64,000 nt of DNA, taken from positions 26,727-90,726 of the forward strand of contig NEWS02000001.1 of assembly GCA_002869845.2 (NCBI GenBank). Reading direction: 5' to 3'. The position numbers and the translations under genes were made by a program. This DNA is from Nitrospira sp. CG24B. GTDB taxonomy: Bacteria > Nitrospirota > Nitrospiria > Nitrospirales > Nitrospiraceae. Shown piece after piece: positions 47,683 through 56,489 of the stretch; within the stretch, counting starts at the first letter, position 1, and each line of letters starts with the position of its first letter. The notes beneath the pieces were generated by a model. That model ran no database searches. It saw nothing but the letters and a program-made list of their open reading frames with translations, and had not been told where the DNA came from.

Positions 47683-49815
47683 ATGCGATTCCGCATCCTC
47701 TTTTTCCTTGCCCTGCTCACCACTGCAGCATGCGGCGGCGGAGACAAGCATCTGCCGTCTTCGAACCCGCCTGAGTACGATCCGACGAAACTCTACACCA
47801 CACAGGCTACGCCACCGAGCGCGCCAGCCACGTCGGTTGCAAAGCCGATAGAACCAGTCCCCTCGCCGATACAGTTACCTCCGCTGGAACCGGGACCGAA
47901 TGAAAAGGGCGAATGGAAGAACGTGCCGGTTAGCCCGGAGTCGCTGCAATTATTCAAAAGCGTCAATAGCCCCTGTGAAGCTTTGTCGAAAATTGTCCAG
48001 GGCCTTGGCAGTACACAACTCTTCGCAGGGAAAGACGGTCAAGCGTTCAATAAATTGCTCGGTGCTCAGGCCGAATCGATTGCGCAATCCTTAGATCAGC
48101 AGTTGTTCGAGAACTTCAAGGCACTACTCGGCCCGACTGTCGCCGCTTGTCCCTCGCCAACGTCTACGCGCAAGAGCAGTCTCGGCGAGTCTTTTCGCGC
48201 ACCTCGCCTCCTGTTGGCCACAGGACCGGCTCAGGGATCTTTTCAACTCGCACAGGCGCCGGCAGTTTCCCCAATAAGAAGCGAATCGAGACAACAGGCG
48301 CCTCCGGGCTGGATTGGATGGACAACTACGGCTCGATCGATCTGGCCGGAGACGGCAGGGAATAGAAGAAGCATCGTCACAATCCTTGGCGGCAAGGCGC
48401 TCAAGTGTCCAGCACCCGATGGAGTGGTCCCAGGAGATTTCGAGTTTGCTGTTGTTCTTGATCAGACAGTTGTGGAGTCAGGCATCACGCGAATGATTCA
48501 CATCGGCCTCCACGCGTCAGCGACGCTGAAGGGGCAGGTGGGTGACGATGCCAAGGTGCAATATATCGAAGGGGACCTTTCTACTGTCGCTGAGCGGAAT
48601 GGCATGGATGTGCCAGCTTCACTTAGAAGACAGCGTAGTCAATTTCGATTCGTTCCGAGTCGCGATGAATTGTGGTCCGGGTTTCCCACCAATGTTACAG
48701 CCTCAGCAGCTGGATGGGATATGGAAGGTGCCACTCCACAAGAAAATAGCTTCGTGAGTGATGCTATTGCAGCGGTCATGCTTTGGGGAGGTCAAAACTA
48801 CTTGGCTGCTGAAGTCGAATGGAACAAGCCCAACACCTGTGTGGAGATTGTCTTCAATCCCCCCACGAAGACCAAGAAGTTCGAGCCAAACGCATCGACG
48901 CCTGTCAAGACTGAGCTGCGCACGAAAAAAGAACAGGCGGTCGTTCCCGCGAAACTCAAGGATGTAAAGGAGCGGCCCAGGGAGGGCACTGGCCGTGTGT
49001 CGCCGAGGGAAGACAAGTCAGAGATCAATAGGCCGGCGACGTTTACCTACCAGGCGCCGGCGACCAAGGTGCAGCACAGTGGATTCCGGGTGAAGGCGGT
49101 CTCCCGCGCGGGGGTCGCAGAAGAGAAGGATGGGGAATGGGAACTCGCTCCTTCTTCTTATGTCCTTGAATTCAAGTCGCACATCGTTCAGGAGCCGTTG
49201 AATCTTCCGAATCCCTCATTCGGCATGTTTATGAGTTCGAATGGGTTCGATGCCCATGTCCAGGCGACCGTCCCGCTCCGGCGCAGGGACGATGGCCAAT
49301 GGGTTGGGGAAGGCGTGATGCAGTACGCCACTCACACATTGACTCAGCCGGCCTCGTGCGAAATCCGCATTCAGGGCACCGGCATGACCACCTTTCATGT
49401 GAACGGTGGTTCGATCAGCAGTGACCCTGATCCATTTGCCGTGAACTTGATTATCCTTCCAGGACAATCAGGCGAAGTCGCGGAAACCCACTGTACCAGC
49501 GGTAATACGCCCCAAAAATTAAAAGAGCTGTTTGCATCGCAAGGTGTCCAAGGCGGTGAAGCTCATGTCGCGTCAAAAGGTGGGGGATGGAGCGGGGCCT
49601 TCAACTTCACTCGCTTCAGGACATTCAAATGGGAGAGCGGTAGGCAAGGCTATGAGATCGGAGGCTGGACACCGGTGCGCGACTCCGACGTGATTGCCAG
49701 AAAGACGATGTCGGTCAATTGCAGCACCATGGGAATGAGCGCATGCCGGGAAGAAACGACGCTGACCTTGCGACTGGCGGATGAGCCAACTTCAGGTACG
49801 TCCCCGCCGCAATGA
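47683..49815 (+). CDS. Large lipoprotein, family X member B
   Basis: 710 aa. ATG 47683 follows GGGAGGAC. Lipoprotein signal MRFRILFFLALLTTAACGGG (lipobox TAAC). Then comes a Pro-rich linker (about 20-80), a helical part to about 150, CPAPDGVVPGDFEFAVVLDQ near 245 and LKGQVGDDAKVQYIEGDL near 285. Strand block FNPPTKTKKFEPNASTPVKT is near 390, and HSGFRVKAVSRAGVAEEKDG follows. The C-terminus GWSGAFNFTRFRTFKWESG... SDVIARKTMSVNC matches member A. It lies back-to-back with member A, 200 bp apart, so one divergent promoter region may serve both. Confidence 0.8.
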   Translation: MRFRILFFLALLTTAACGGGDKHLPSSNPPEYDPTKLYTTQATPPSAPATSVAKPIEPVPSPIQLPPLEPGPNEKGEWKNVPVSPESLQLFKSVNSPCEALSKIVQGLGSTQLFAGKDGQAFNKLLGAQAESIAQSLDQQLFENFKALLGPTVAACPSPTSTRKSSLGESFRAPRLLLATGPAQGSFQLAQAPAVSPIRSESRQQAPPGWIGWTTTARSIWPETAGNRRSIVTILGGKALKCPAPDGVVPGDFEFAVVLDQTVVESGITRMIHIGLHASATLKGQVGDDAKVQYIEGDLSTVAERNGMDVPASLRRQRSQFRFVPSRDELWSGFPTNVTASAAGWDMEGATPQENSFVSDAIAAVMLWGGQNYLAAEVEWNKPNTCVEIVFNPPTKTKKFEPNASTPVKTELRTKKEQAVVPAKLKDVKERPREGTGRVSPREDKSEINRPATFTYQAPATKVQHSGFRVKAVSRAGVAEEKDGEWELAPSSYVLEFKSHIVQEPLNLPNPSFGMFMSSNGFDAHVQATVPLRRRDDGQWVGEGVMQYATHTLTQPASCEIRIQGTGMTTFHVNGGSISSDPDPFAVNLIILPGQSGEVAETHCTSGNTPQKLKELFASQGVQGGEAHVASKGGGWSGAFNFTRFRTFKWESGRQGYEIGGWTPVRDSDVIARKTMSVNCSTMGMSACREETTLTLRLADEPTSGTSPPQ

Positions 49816-49876
49816 AACATCATGACGGATTGCGAGTGGGCGTCGGGCGGAGACCGACGTGGACAGGGTGTGAGTA

Positions 49877-51184
49877 ATGGAGCGCCCCACTGGAGATGAC
49901 AATCTCGTGTTTGCGCGCATGACAGCCGGTTTTATCTTAGCTACGATCGTCGCTGGAGGTGCCCCTCTCGTGCTCGCGCAAGAACGATTGGACTTGACGC
50001 GCTACAGTCTCACGATACCGACCGGCTGGTCATCGACGGTCGAGAGTGAGCGCTGGAAGCTGTCCCCCACGGGAGGCGAGAACGAACTGGGCATGGTGCC
50101 GGTTGGAAATGGCTTGCCGATCGGCCCGGCGCTCACGCATGCCGATGCGCATCGGCAACTCTGGGCCACCGCGCTTGGCAGTCACCGAGTGTTGCAAGCC
50201 AACCCTACCCAAGAACAGAAGGGCGACGATGGACGCACGTGGCTGATCGAATCAGCGGCGATCGATGCAGGCGGTGTGCCTTATCTCTTGATTGTGAGCA
50301 TGGTGGAACTCGACGGTCGTGCGGAGGGATTCCTTGTACTGGGGACGCCGCAAGCGATTGAACGGCATCAGCAGGCGATCGATTCCATCTTAAATTCGGT
50401 GCGCCCTCGTGGAATGCCAAGCGCGGTACTGACTCGTGCGCGTGATACGGTACCCGTGTTCGGCCAACCGAGTCCACTCGGCAATCCTGGACCAAATCGT
50501 TTGGCCGGCGTGTGGACTACCACAACTCACGAATTACGAATCGGGATGTCCGGGCTTGCGAATACACCATCGGTTTCTGAATTGATCTTGTTCGCTGATG
50601 GGTCGGCGCTCTGGAGGATGCCCGGAGAGGGTCTCTTAGGTTTTGATCGAGCAACACACCGCGCCCGCTCTCCTGAGCGATGGGGCACCTACCAGCTAAA
50701 GGACAAGCGGCTGACGATCACGAGAGGTAGAGATCCAAGGCAGTATGTCGTGCTGCTGGATGGAACGCTTGAGAACCGATATGCGGAGGGTGGGCAGGAA
50801 CGTACCGGCGAGAAATTTCTTTTACGTCCGAGTCTCGACAACGTGCGGCTCGACGGTGAAGTGCGGCGTAAGGACCACTGGCCGGCACCGGGGAATACCA
50901 GCGGAATCGGCACGTTGCCCGGCCTCACCTTCTCAAAAGACGGGACATTCCGTGATGAAAAACTGCTGTGGATCGTGCTGCCTGAGCGGACAGGAGAAGA
51001 CAAGGCGGCGCATGAGGCGCGTGTCGCGCCGGGAACTGGGCGTTACCGGTTCGAGCATTGGACGCTGGTGCTCCAATACGACGACGGCCGGGTCAACCAG
51101 ATCAGTTTCGTCCCCACGGACCGGGAGCACCCAACCAAGGGCGCGATCTTGAACGGGTACCCGATTGAGCCGAAGCCCTACTAG
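49877..51184 (+). CDS. Exported protein of unknown function
   Basis: 435 aa from ATG 49877; an internal Met at 49919 fits a shorter signal peptide. A hydrophobic segment (MTAGFILATIVAGGAPLVLA) is cleaved near LAQE. The first third (LTRYSLTIPTGWSSTVESER) reads like an exported domain that binds or presents a ligand. The last two thirds alternate short strands (WGTYQLKDKRLTITRGRD; TLVLQYDDGRVNQISFVP), suggesting a lipocalin-like double barrel. It does not share the family X C-terminus. It sits between members B and C, 61 bp after B and 36 bp before C, so it is probably part of their transcript. Confidence 0.7.
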   Translation: MERPTGDDNLVFARMTAGFILATIVAGGAPLVLAQERLDLTRYSLTIPTGWSSTVESERWKLSPTGGENELGMVPVGNGLPIGPALTHADAHRQLWATALGSHRVLQANPTQEQKGDDGRTWLIESAAIDAGGVPYLLIVSMVELDGRAEGFLVLGTPQAIERHQQAIDSILNSVRPRGMPSAVLTRARDTVPVFGQPSPLGNPGPNRLAGVWTTTTHELRIGMSGLANTPSVSELILFADGSALWRMPGEGLLGFDRATHRARSPERWGTYQLKDKRLTITRGRDPRQYVVLLDGTLENRYAEGGQERTGEKFLLRPSLDNVRLDGEVRRKDHWPAPGNTSGIGTLPGLTFSKDGTFRDEKLLWIVLPERTGEDKAAHEARVAPGTGRYRFEHWTLVLQYDDGRVNQISFVPTDREHPTKGAILNGYPIEPKPY

Positions 51185-51220
51185 GGTGCTATCTTGCAAT
51201 CTATACAATTGGGAAGACGC

Positions 51221-52615
51221 ATGGGAGCTCTGATTCGGTTTCTGAAATCAGGACGATGGATGGGGTTGAGACTCTTGGTCTGTGTCACAGGAATATTAGG
51301 TACGGTGTGGTTGGTGCAGCAGCCCTCACTCGTTCAAGGGGCGAAAAATTCCTGTCCACTCACCGTGCGACAGGAAACCAAAGCCGCTAAAGCGTTCAAG
51401 AACCTGGCGCCGGTGTTTCAAGAGCCCCGCTGCCTGAACTGCCATGGCGCAGTGAATCCATTTTCCCGAACGGGTGGACACGGTGGGGGCTACATCGATA
51501 TTCGGAAAGAGGCGCAGCAGTTTCTCAAGATGCCGAACTTCCAGACTTCCCTGACTGTGGGGGCCGACCCTGACGGGACTCGGACCGCCAAGGCTATTGC
51601 GCAACTCAGGGAAATCGCTGAGAGTGCGTCCGAAATCTCTGACACTGATCTCATCCGGCAGAAGGCCTTCGATCCGATGCGGAAGGCTTGCAAAGAATGT
51701 CATATCTCATCCTGGATTATTCCGATGAGACATAACCATTTTGTCGGTCGAAGCGCCACGGACATGTGCGTACACATGAAGACGTCCATACTCACTAATC
51801 AGCCGGACCTCTTTCTTCGCCACATGCAGGATGACGAACTGGTTCGGGAGGGATTTAAGGGAAGACGTGGCCTGCTCGATGCGATTGGCCCGGAACCTCC
51901 CACGATGTCATTCGCCACGCTTGAAAAGTATGCCAATGAATGGATCGACGCCATGGGTGGCAAGTTTCACCGCCCTCCCGATTGCGGGTGCGTGGTTCAC
52001 GGTGATTACATTCTTGAATTCAGTTCGAAAATTGTCTCAACAAGCAAGGTTGCTCCTGCGCAATCACAGGCGTCGGCGATCATTCGCCTGGAAACCAAAG
52101 ATGAGGAAGTCCCCAATGGCGAAACGAAGTACGCGGGACAAGGGATGATCGGCTACCAAACTGGTCCGTTGCCGAAGTGGAATACGTGCGACCCATTCGT
52201 TCAGGGAAAAGGCACGGTGCCCATGCGCGTGTTTCAGGCTTTCATTCACATCGATGAGCCGCCGGGTGAGTCGATGGTATCTCCAGGAGGTTCGGCGAAG
52301 ATTGAACTGCTCTACGGCATACTCGGAATGTCGCAGGAAATCAGCACGGGCATGCACTATATGCTTAATTATAAATGTGTCACCAATCAGCCCATGCTGG
52401 ACCCCTTCTGGTCCACCATGTATGTCAGCGGGCGTGGCGAAATAAGCACCGATCCGATGAAAATGTTTCTATTGAAAGATTGGACTTATATAGGCCGAGA
52501 CGGTGTGGTGGCGACTAAGACGCTCAGAAGCACGTGTGGTGGCATGTGTGACGAGGAAGTGGCGACGTTTACGCTCAAAGAGGGAGATGGTTCTGGAGAT
52601 TCTTCACCGAAATAA
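51221..52615 (+). CDS. Exported di-haem cytochrome fused to family X C-terminal domain, member C
   Basis: About 464 aa from ATG 51221 (GGGAAGA upstream). An N-terminal hydrophobic helix (LRLLVCVTGILGTVWLVQQP) acts as signal or anchor. Two haem-c motifs are seen: CLNCH in EPRCLNCHGAVNPFSRTGG near residue 70 and CKECH in FDPMRKACKECHISSW near 160. The second half carries the family X end: DYILEFSSKIVS, GQGMIGYQTGPLPKWNTCDP, and a final WTYIGRDGVVATKTLRSTCG with CDEEVATFTLKEGD. Domain order suggests an electron-carrying head on a beta-rich tail. Families other than cytochrome c are not recognised. Confidence 0.8.
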   Translation: MGALIRFLKSGRWMGLRLLVCVTGILGTVWLVQQPSLVQGAKNSCPLTVRQETKAAKAFKNLAPVFQEPRCLNCHGAVNPFSRTGGHGGGYIDIRKEAQQFLKMPNFQTSLTVGADPDGTRTAKAIAQLREIAESASEISDTDLIRQKAFDPMRKACKECHISSWIIPMRHNHFVGRSATDMCVHMKTSILTNQPDLFLRHMQDDELVREGFKGRRGLLDAIGPEPPTMSFATLEKYANEWIDAMGGKFHRPPDCGCVVHGDYILEFSSKIVSTSKVAPAQSQASAIIRLETKDEEVPNGETKYAGQGMIGYQTGPLPKWNTCDPFVQGKGTVPMRVFQAFIHIDEPPGESMVSPGGSAKIELLYGILGMSQEISTGMHYMLNYKCVTNQPMLDPFWSTMYVSGRGEISTDPMKMFLLKDWTYIGRDGVVATKTLRSTCGGMCDEEVATFTLKEGDGSGDSSPK

Positions 52616-52727
52616 AAGTTGTGCGGATTTTATGGGCACTTGGCGCGCGTGAGGCGTTCCGGTAAACCCTGACCCTGCACCCAAATCCGACCGTTCACCA
52701 TCTGCCCTCACTGCGCCGTCTACTGCT

Positions 52728-52934
52728 GTCAGACCGCCGTGCCCATACGCGATTCGTCGACGAAGGTCTCCGTTGAATCATCGATGGCCCGACCCTGACG
52801 GCCCTTCGCCGGAAGGATGTAGAGTTCTTTCGCGTCGATCTTGTCTTTCTTCTCGGGCGGCGGCGTCATTTCGTAGACTACTGGCCGGCGGTGATCCGCC
52901 ATTTGCAGCTCGGGATTGTAGACGCTGTTGAACT
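52728..52934 (-). pseudogene. Duplicated 3' end of hpnR (remnant)
   Basis: Contains the last 68 or so codons of hpnR on the minus strand (stop at 52729). The peptide NSVYNPELQMADHRRPVVYE and its continuation to DESRMGTAV match the C-terminus of the complete gene with one visible residue change (MTPPP versus MSPPP). It is a 207-bp direct repeat of 54353-54559, with about six mismatches by eye. At 52934 similarity stops and the truncated family X member D begins in the opposite direction. Confidence 0.9.
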
Positions 52935-54291
52935 CAATGGGGGCTATGCCAAGAAATGCCCTACACCGGACCTCGGCGAGCAAGGAGCCTATGTCGTCGA
53001 GGGCGACTATGAATTCTCGCTGGTCGTGGACCAAACGATCAATTATTCCAATTCCGTTCGAACCGAGTACTACGCCGTGGGTGTTCACGCCACCCTCAAA
53101 GGCCGCGTCGACGATGATGCGAAGCTCCAGTACGTCGATCTTGATGCGTCGTTGGTGTTCGGGCGTGGAGGGTCGAATGCGGCGACATCGTTTGCTCATC
53201 AACACCAGCATGTCCGGTTCGTGCCTGATCGTGGAACGGGAGGCATGCCGTCGCAGTTTTCCAATTGGTCGGTCTCGGAATGGGACTCTGCTTTGGCCGG
53301 TACAGCCCAACGTGGCGCGATGAACATGTTGCTGTTGGCCGTGACGTGGTTCTCCGGGCCGTTCTACCTGGCCGCTGAAGGCGAATGGACGACGCCCAAC
53401 ACCTGCGTAGAGATTACGTTCGAGCCAGCCACTAAGACGAAGAAACTTGGGCCGAACGAATCCGTCGCGGTGAAGACGGAGCTTCGCACCAAGGAGGGAT
53501 CGACAGTTGTTCCGGCGAAGTTCAAAGAGGCGAAGGAGCAGCCAAAAGAAGGCAATGGCCGTGTGTCGCCGAGGGAAGACAAGTCACAACCTGGCACGCC
53601 CGCCACGTTCTCCTACAAAATGCCGGAGAAGCGGGTCAAGCACAGCGGTTTTTTTGTGGGAGCTGTCTCTCGCGCGGGCGTTGCGGAGGCGAAGAAGGGA
53701 GAATGGGAAGTGGCGGATGCGTCATATGTCTTGGAATTCCAATCCAGAATTGTCTCACGTGAGATTACGGAGCCGGTCGAGTCGGTGGCTGCCGCGAAAG
53801 TCGTTTTGACGCCGGTGGAAGGAAAGGAGGGTTGGTATCGCGGAAGCGGCATGCTGGGTTATCAGACCGGTCCACCTCCAAACAGAGCCCCCTGTTCGAA
53901 TCTTGTTATGGGTCATGGGACTACTGGGTTCGAGGTTGCCGGAATATCCATCAAACTGCCTGAGGGAACCGGCGCAAGTAGTAGTCAGACCGGTTCAGCT
54001 GACATTGAGTTGCACTACCTGATCCATCCAACACATGAAACGGTACGGCCATGGACAATGGAAGAATTCAAGTGTGTTCCGGGAAAACAGTTGCCCGATC
54101 CATTCTTTTATATGATGTACGCCGTCGCTCGTGGCGCTGATGAAATTAACCTCTTGAAGGGCTGGACCTACGTCGGCAAGGATGGTGTAGTGGCGAGGAA
54201 AGTGCTCAGGGGCAATTGCGGCGACTCCTGCGAGGACCAGACCATCTTTACGCTGAAAGAGGCGGACGACGGTGCAGCCCAGCCGAAGTAA
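52891..54291 (+). CDS. Family X member D, truncated at its 5' end
   Basis: 466 aa open frame, but the first 15 or so residues (MIRHLQLGIVDAVEL) are antisense of the hpnR remnant. Real homology to members A and B starts only at NGGYAKKCPTPDLGEQGAYV. There is no signal peptide, so as it stands it would not be exported. Present are VVEGDYEFSLVVDQTINYSN, LKGRVDDDAKLQYVDLDA, FEPATKTKKLGPNESVAVKT, and HSGFFVGAVSRAGVAEAKKG. The C-terminal WTYVGKDGVVARKVLRGNCG with CEDQTIFTLKEAD is like member C. It is a deletion product and possibly a pseudogene despite its open frame. Confidence 0.7.
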   Translation: MIRHLQLGIVDAVELNGGYAKKCPTPDLGEQGAYVVEGDYEFSLVVDQTINYSNSVRTEYYAVGVHATLKGRVDDDAKLQYVDLDASLVFGRGGSNAATSFAHQHQHVRFVPDRGTGGMPSQFSNWSVSEWDSALAGTAQRGAMNMLLLAVTWFSGPFYLAAEGEWTTPNTCVEITFEPATKTKKLGPNESVAVKTELRTKEGSTVVPAKFKEAKEQPKEGNGRVSPREDKSQPGTPATFSYKMPEKRVKHSGFFVGAVSRAGVAEAKKGEWEVADASYVLEFQSRIVSREITEPVESVAAAKVVLTPVEGKEGWYRGSGMLGYQTGPPPNRAPCSNLVMGHGTTGFEVAGISIKLPEGTGASSSQTGSADIELHYLIHPTHETVRPWTMEEFKCVPGKQLPDPFFYMMYAVARGADEINLLKGWTYVGKDGVVARKVLRGNCGDSCEDQTIFTLKEADDGAAQPK

Positions 54292-54352
54292 ATCGGCTGG
54301 AGTATTTCAAAAGCCTTATCTTATATTGCAGGCTCCTGTTGCGTTGACGGTC

Positions 54353-54559
54353 GTCAGACCGCTGTGCCCATACGCGATTCATCGACGAAGGTCTCCGTTG
54401 AATCGTCGATGGCCCGACCCTGACGGCCCTTCGCCGGGAGGATGTAGAGTTCTTTCGCGTCGATCTTGTCTTTCTTCTCGGGCGGCGGCGACATTTCGTA
54501 GACCACTGGCCGGCGGTGATCCGCCATTTGCAGCTCGGGATTGTAGACGCTGTTGAACT
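54353..54559. repeat. 207-bp direct repeat, copy within hpnR
   Basis: The 3' end of the complete hpnR gene, repeated at 52728-52934 in the same orientation. The two copies are equal in length with about six differences seen by eye. Together they flank the truncated family X member D and could recombine to delete it. Confidence 0.9.
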
Positions 54560-55898
54560 TCCAGAGCATCTTGATGAAGTTGGTTTGGCCCTTCATCAAG
54601 TGCCCAGCTGCGATCTTGGCCGTCCCCTTGAGCGCAGCCCAGCCCAAATGCTTCTTGTTCAAGACCTGTTGGGTCTTGACCAGTTCCGCGTAAAACTCCG
54701 GGAGCGGCATCTTGGTCGGCATCACGGCGTGCTGAATGTCGAACAGGCGGTAGTCCCGCGTGTGCATCTTGCGGGATTCCGTCACCCAGCTCTCCGTGCC
54801 AGGATACGGGGTGTTGACGCTGATATTCACGATCTCCGGGATGTCCAAGCACCACTGCCGAACAACTTCAAACCGTTGCCGGTCCCAGTCCGGATCAGCG
54901 ATGAGATTGATTGCGACGGTGATTCCGAGAGATCGAGCGAATTCAAGCGCCTCGAAGTTTCGGCCCAACGAGATGCGTTTGCGGTGCATCTTGAGGCCTT
55001 CCGCATCGATGGCCTCGACGCCCAAGAACATGTACTGCAATCCGAGCGTCTTCCAAAATTGGAAGACTTCCTTGTTGCGCAGCAAGACATCGCCGCGCGT
55101 CTCCATATAATACTGCTTCTTGATTCCGCGCCGCGCCACCGCTTCGCCGATCTCCATGCCCTGTTTGCCCTGGATGAAGGCGACGTCGTCAACGAGGAAA
55201 ATCCCTGGTTCCTGAACTTGCTCCAGCTCCTCGACGGCTTTCTCCGGACTGACCATGCGATAGCTACGCCCATAAAAGGTCCAGGCGCTGCAGAAGGAAC
55301 AATCCCATGGACAGCCTCGTGCAAACTCGACCGAGGCGCAGGGGTCGAGCACACCAATGAAGTATTTGTGCCGGTTTCTGAGCAGATCGCGCGCGGGACG
55401 GACATCATCCAGATTTTCGATGAATTGTGGCGGTGGTCCTTCACCGTCCAGCGTCACCACTCCCGGGACTTTGGTGATGGCCTTGCGATCCTGTTCAACC
55501 GCCATCAGCAATTTAGGAACGGCAACCTCCCCTTCGCCCTTGAGGACGCAATCGATGGCCCCGTTGCCGTGTTCCAAAAAGTCCTTCGCCACAAATGAGG
55601 CACTATGGCCACCGACGAAGACGAAGCTGTTGGGCAACTCTTTTTTCGTTAACTTTGCCAGGTCCACAATCTCCGGAACGTTCGCCAGATAGTTACACCC
55701 GAATGCCACCGCGTCGGGTTTCCAGGAACGGATGAGCGCTTCATAGTCTTTCCACGTATCAGCCTGCAGATCGATCAGGCGAACTTCATGCCCAGCTTGG
55801 CGGACTGCCTGGGCCACCATCTCCAAACCGAGCGGCTCCAGACGCAGATAGATCTTGGTGTACATGAGCGGACCTGGATGGACTGCGAGAAACTTCAT
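54354..55898 (-). CDS. hpnR: Hopanoid C-3 methylase (B12-binding radical SAM)
   Basis: 514 aa. The N-terminal cobalamin-binding-type domain (MKFLAVHPGPLMYTKIYLRL; FVFVGGHSASFVAKDFLEHG) occupies about 1-165. The radical SAM domain carries the cluster motif CPWDCSFC within EFARGCPWDCSFCSAWTF near 205, followed by EPGIFLVDDVAFIQGKQGM. The C-terminal extension ends ELYILPAKGRQGRAIDDS. HpnR adds a methyl group at C-3 of hopanoids, membrane sterol-like lipids linked to stress resistance. Length and signatures match the family. The 3' end is duplicated at 52728-52934. No other hopanoid gene is in the window. Confidence 0.93.
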   Translation of the reverse strand: MKFLAVHPGPLMYTKIYLRLEPLGLEMVAQAVRQAGHEVRLIDLQADTWKDYEALIRSWKPDAVAFGCNYLANVPEIVDLAKLTKKELPNSFVFVGGHSASFVAKDFLEHGNGAIDCVLKGEGEVAVPKLLMAVEQDRKAITKVPGVVTLDGEGPPPQFIENLDDVRPARDLLRNRHKYFIGVLDPCASVEFARGCPWDCSFCSAWTFYGRSYRMVSPEKAVEELEQVQEPGIFLVDDVAFIQGKQGMEIGEAVARRGIKKQYYMETRGDVLLRNKEVFQFWKTLGLQYMFLGVEAIDAEGLKMHRKRISLGRNFEALEFARSLGITVAINLIADPDWDRQRFEVVRQWCLDIPEIVNISVNTPYPGTESWVTESRKMHTRDYRLFDIQHAVMPTKMPLPEFYAELVKTQQVLNKKHLGWAALKGTAKIAAGHLMKGQTNFIKMLWKFNSVYNPELQMADHRRPVVYEMSPPPEKKDKIDAKELYILPAKGRQGRAIDDSTETFVDESRMGTAV

Positions 55899-56126
55899 TG
55901 CCCCAAACCTCCTGGTCTATAGCACACTGGCCAGATACCAATTGTCCGAAGACGACGGAAAGGCCCGGCCAGTGAATTGATCATGATGTGGTAACTGATG
56001 CGGAGACGGATTGTGCCAGAATGGAGGCGTCGGTGCAACCTTTAAGTGCGCAAGACTTAAGACGATTCATCGAAAATCAGCTAAGACTGTCTAGATTTTC
56101 CGTGCCCCAGTCCTTACCATACAGGC

Positions 56127-56489
56127 ATGTTGCCGCTCGAACGGACCCTGCGTCAGCGCCTCATTGATCTCCTGACGGATACGCGAATGGCCACCGATCA
56201 ATTGGCTCGCATGCTCGGGATTCCTGAACGGCAGGTAGAGGAGCACTTGGCTCATGTGGTAAAAACGGTGTCGCGGGACCGTGCACGACGGTTTGTCCTC
56301 GAGCCGTCCATCTGTTTGGATTGTAAATTTATGTTCCGTGATCGCACCAGATTGACGCGACCAAGCCGCTGTCCACAATGCCGAAGCGAAGGGATCTCCG
56401 CTCCACGCTACGGAATCGACTCTCTCGGATCAGGATTGACTCACGCGAACACGAAGGTGTCACAGCGGAGAGACGCCTGGAAAGGATGA
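56127..56489 (+). CDS. Small predicted transcriptional regulator, HTH plus Zn ribbon
   Basis: 120 aa. The first half (TLRQRLIDLLTDTRMATDQL and ARMLGIPERQVEEHLAHVVK) is a winged-helix segment. The second half has four cysteines in CLDCKFMFRDRTRL and RCPQCRSEGISAPRYG, a zinc ribbon. The arrangement matches a COG3357-type predicted regulator (HTH plus metal-binding domain). The last 20 residues are variable. It overlaps the next gene by 4 bp. Targets are unknown; metal or redox sensing through the ribbon is possible. Confidence 0.7.
   Translation: MLPLERTLRQRLIDLLTDTRMATDQLARMLGIPERQVEEHLAHVVKTVSRDRARRFVLEPSICLDCKFMFRDRTRLTRPSRCPQCRSEGISAPRYGIDSLGSGLTHANTKVSQRRDAWKG

Noticed and set aside
48147-48365. 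Alternative frame inside family X member B (IETTGASGLDWMDNYGSIDL) suggesting a compensated frameshift
   Set aside because: The alternative frame looks protein-like, but the main frame stays open throughout, has acceptable composition and rejoins the shared CPAPDG motif. Without orthologues the case cannot be made.
52616-52727. Possible further copy of the MITE-like repeat (GGCGCGCGTGAGGCG)
   Set aside because: Only a short GC-rich stretch resembles the core and neither terminus is present, so similarity is at chance level.
52729-53310. Leftward open frame of about 190 codons that ends with the hpnR C-terminus
   Set aside because: Only its last part (52729-52934) is hpnR. The rest is antisense of family X member D, so it is a chance fusion at the deletion junction and not a gene.
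54516-55598. A 360-codon open frame on the plus strand opposite hpnR
   Set aside because: It is antisense to a well-identified radical SAM gene and has no ribosome site or family pattern. GC-rich third positions of the real gene keep the opposite frame open. Its first codons are also the ones seen fused to family X member D, which is explained by the duplication.
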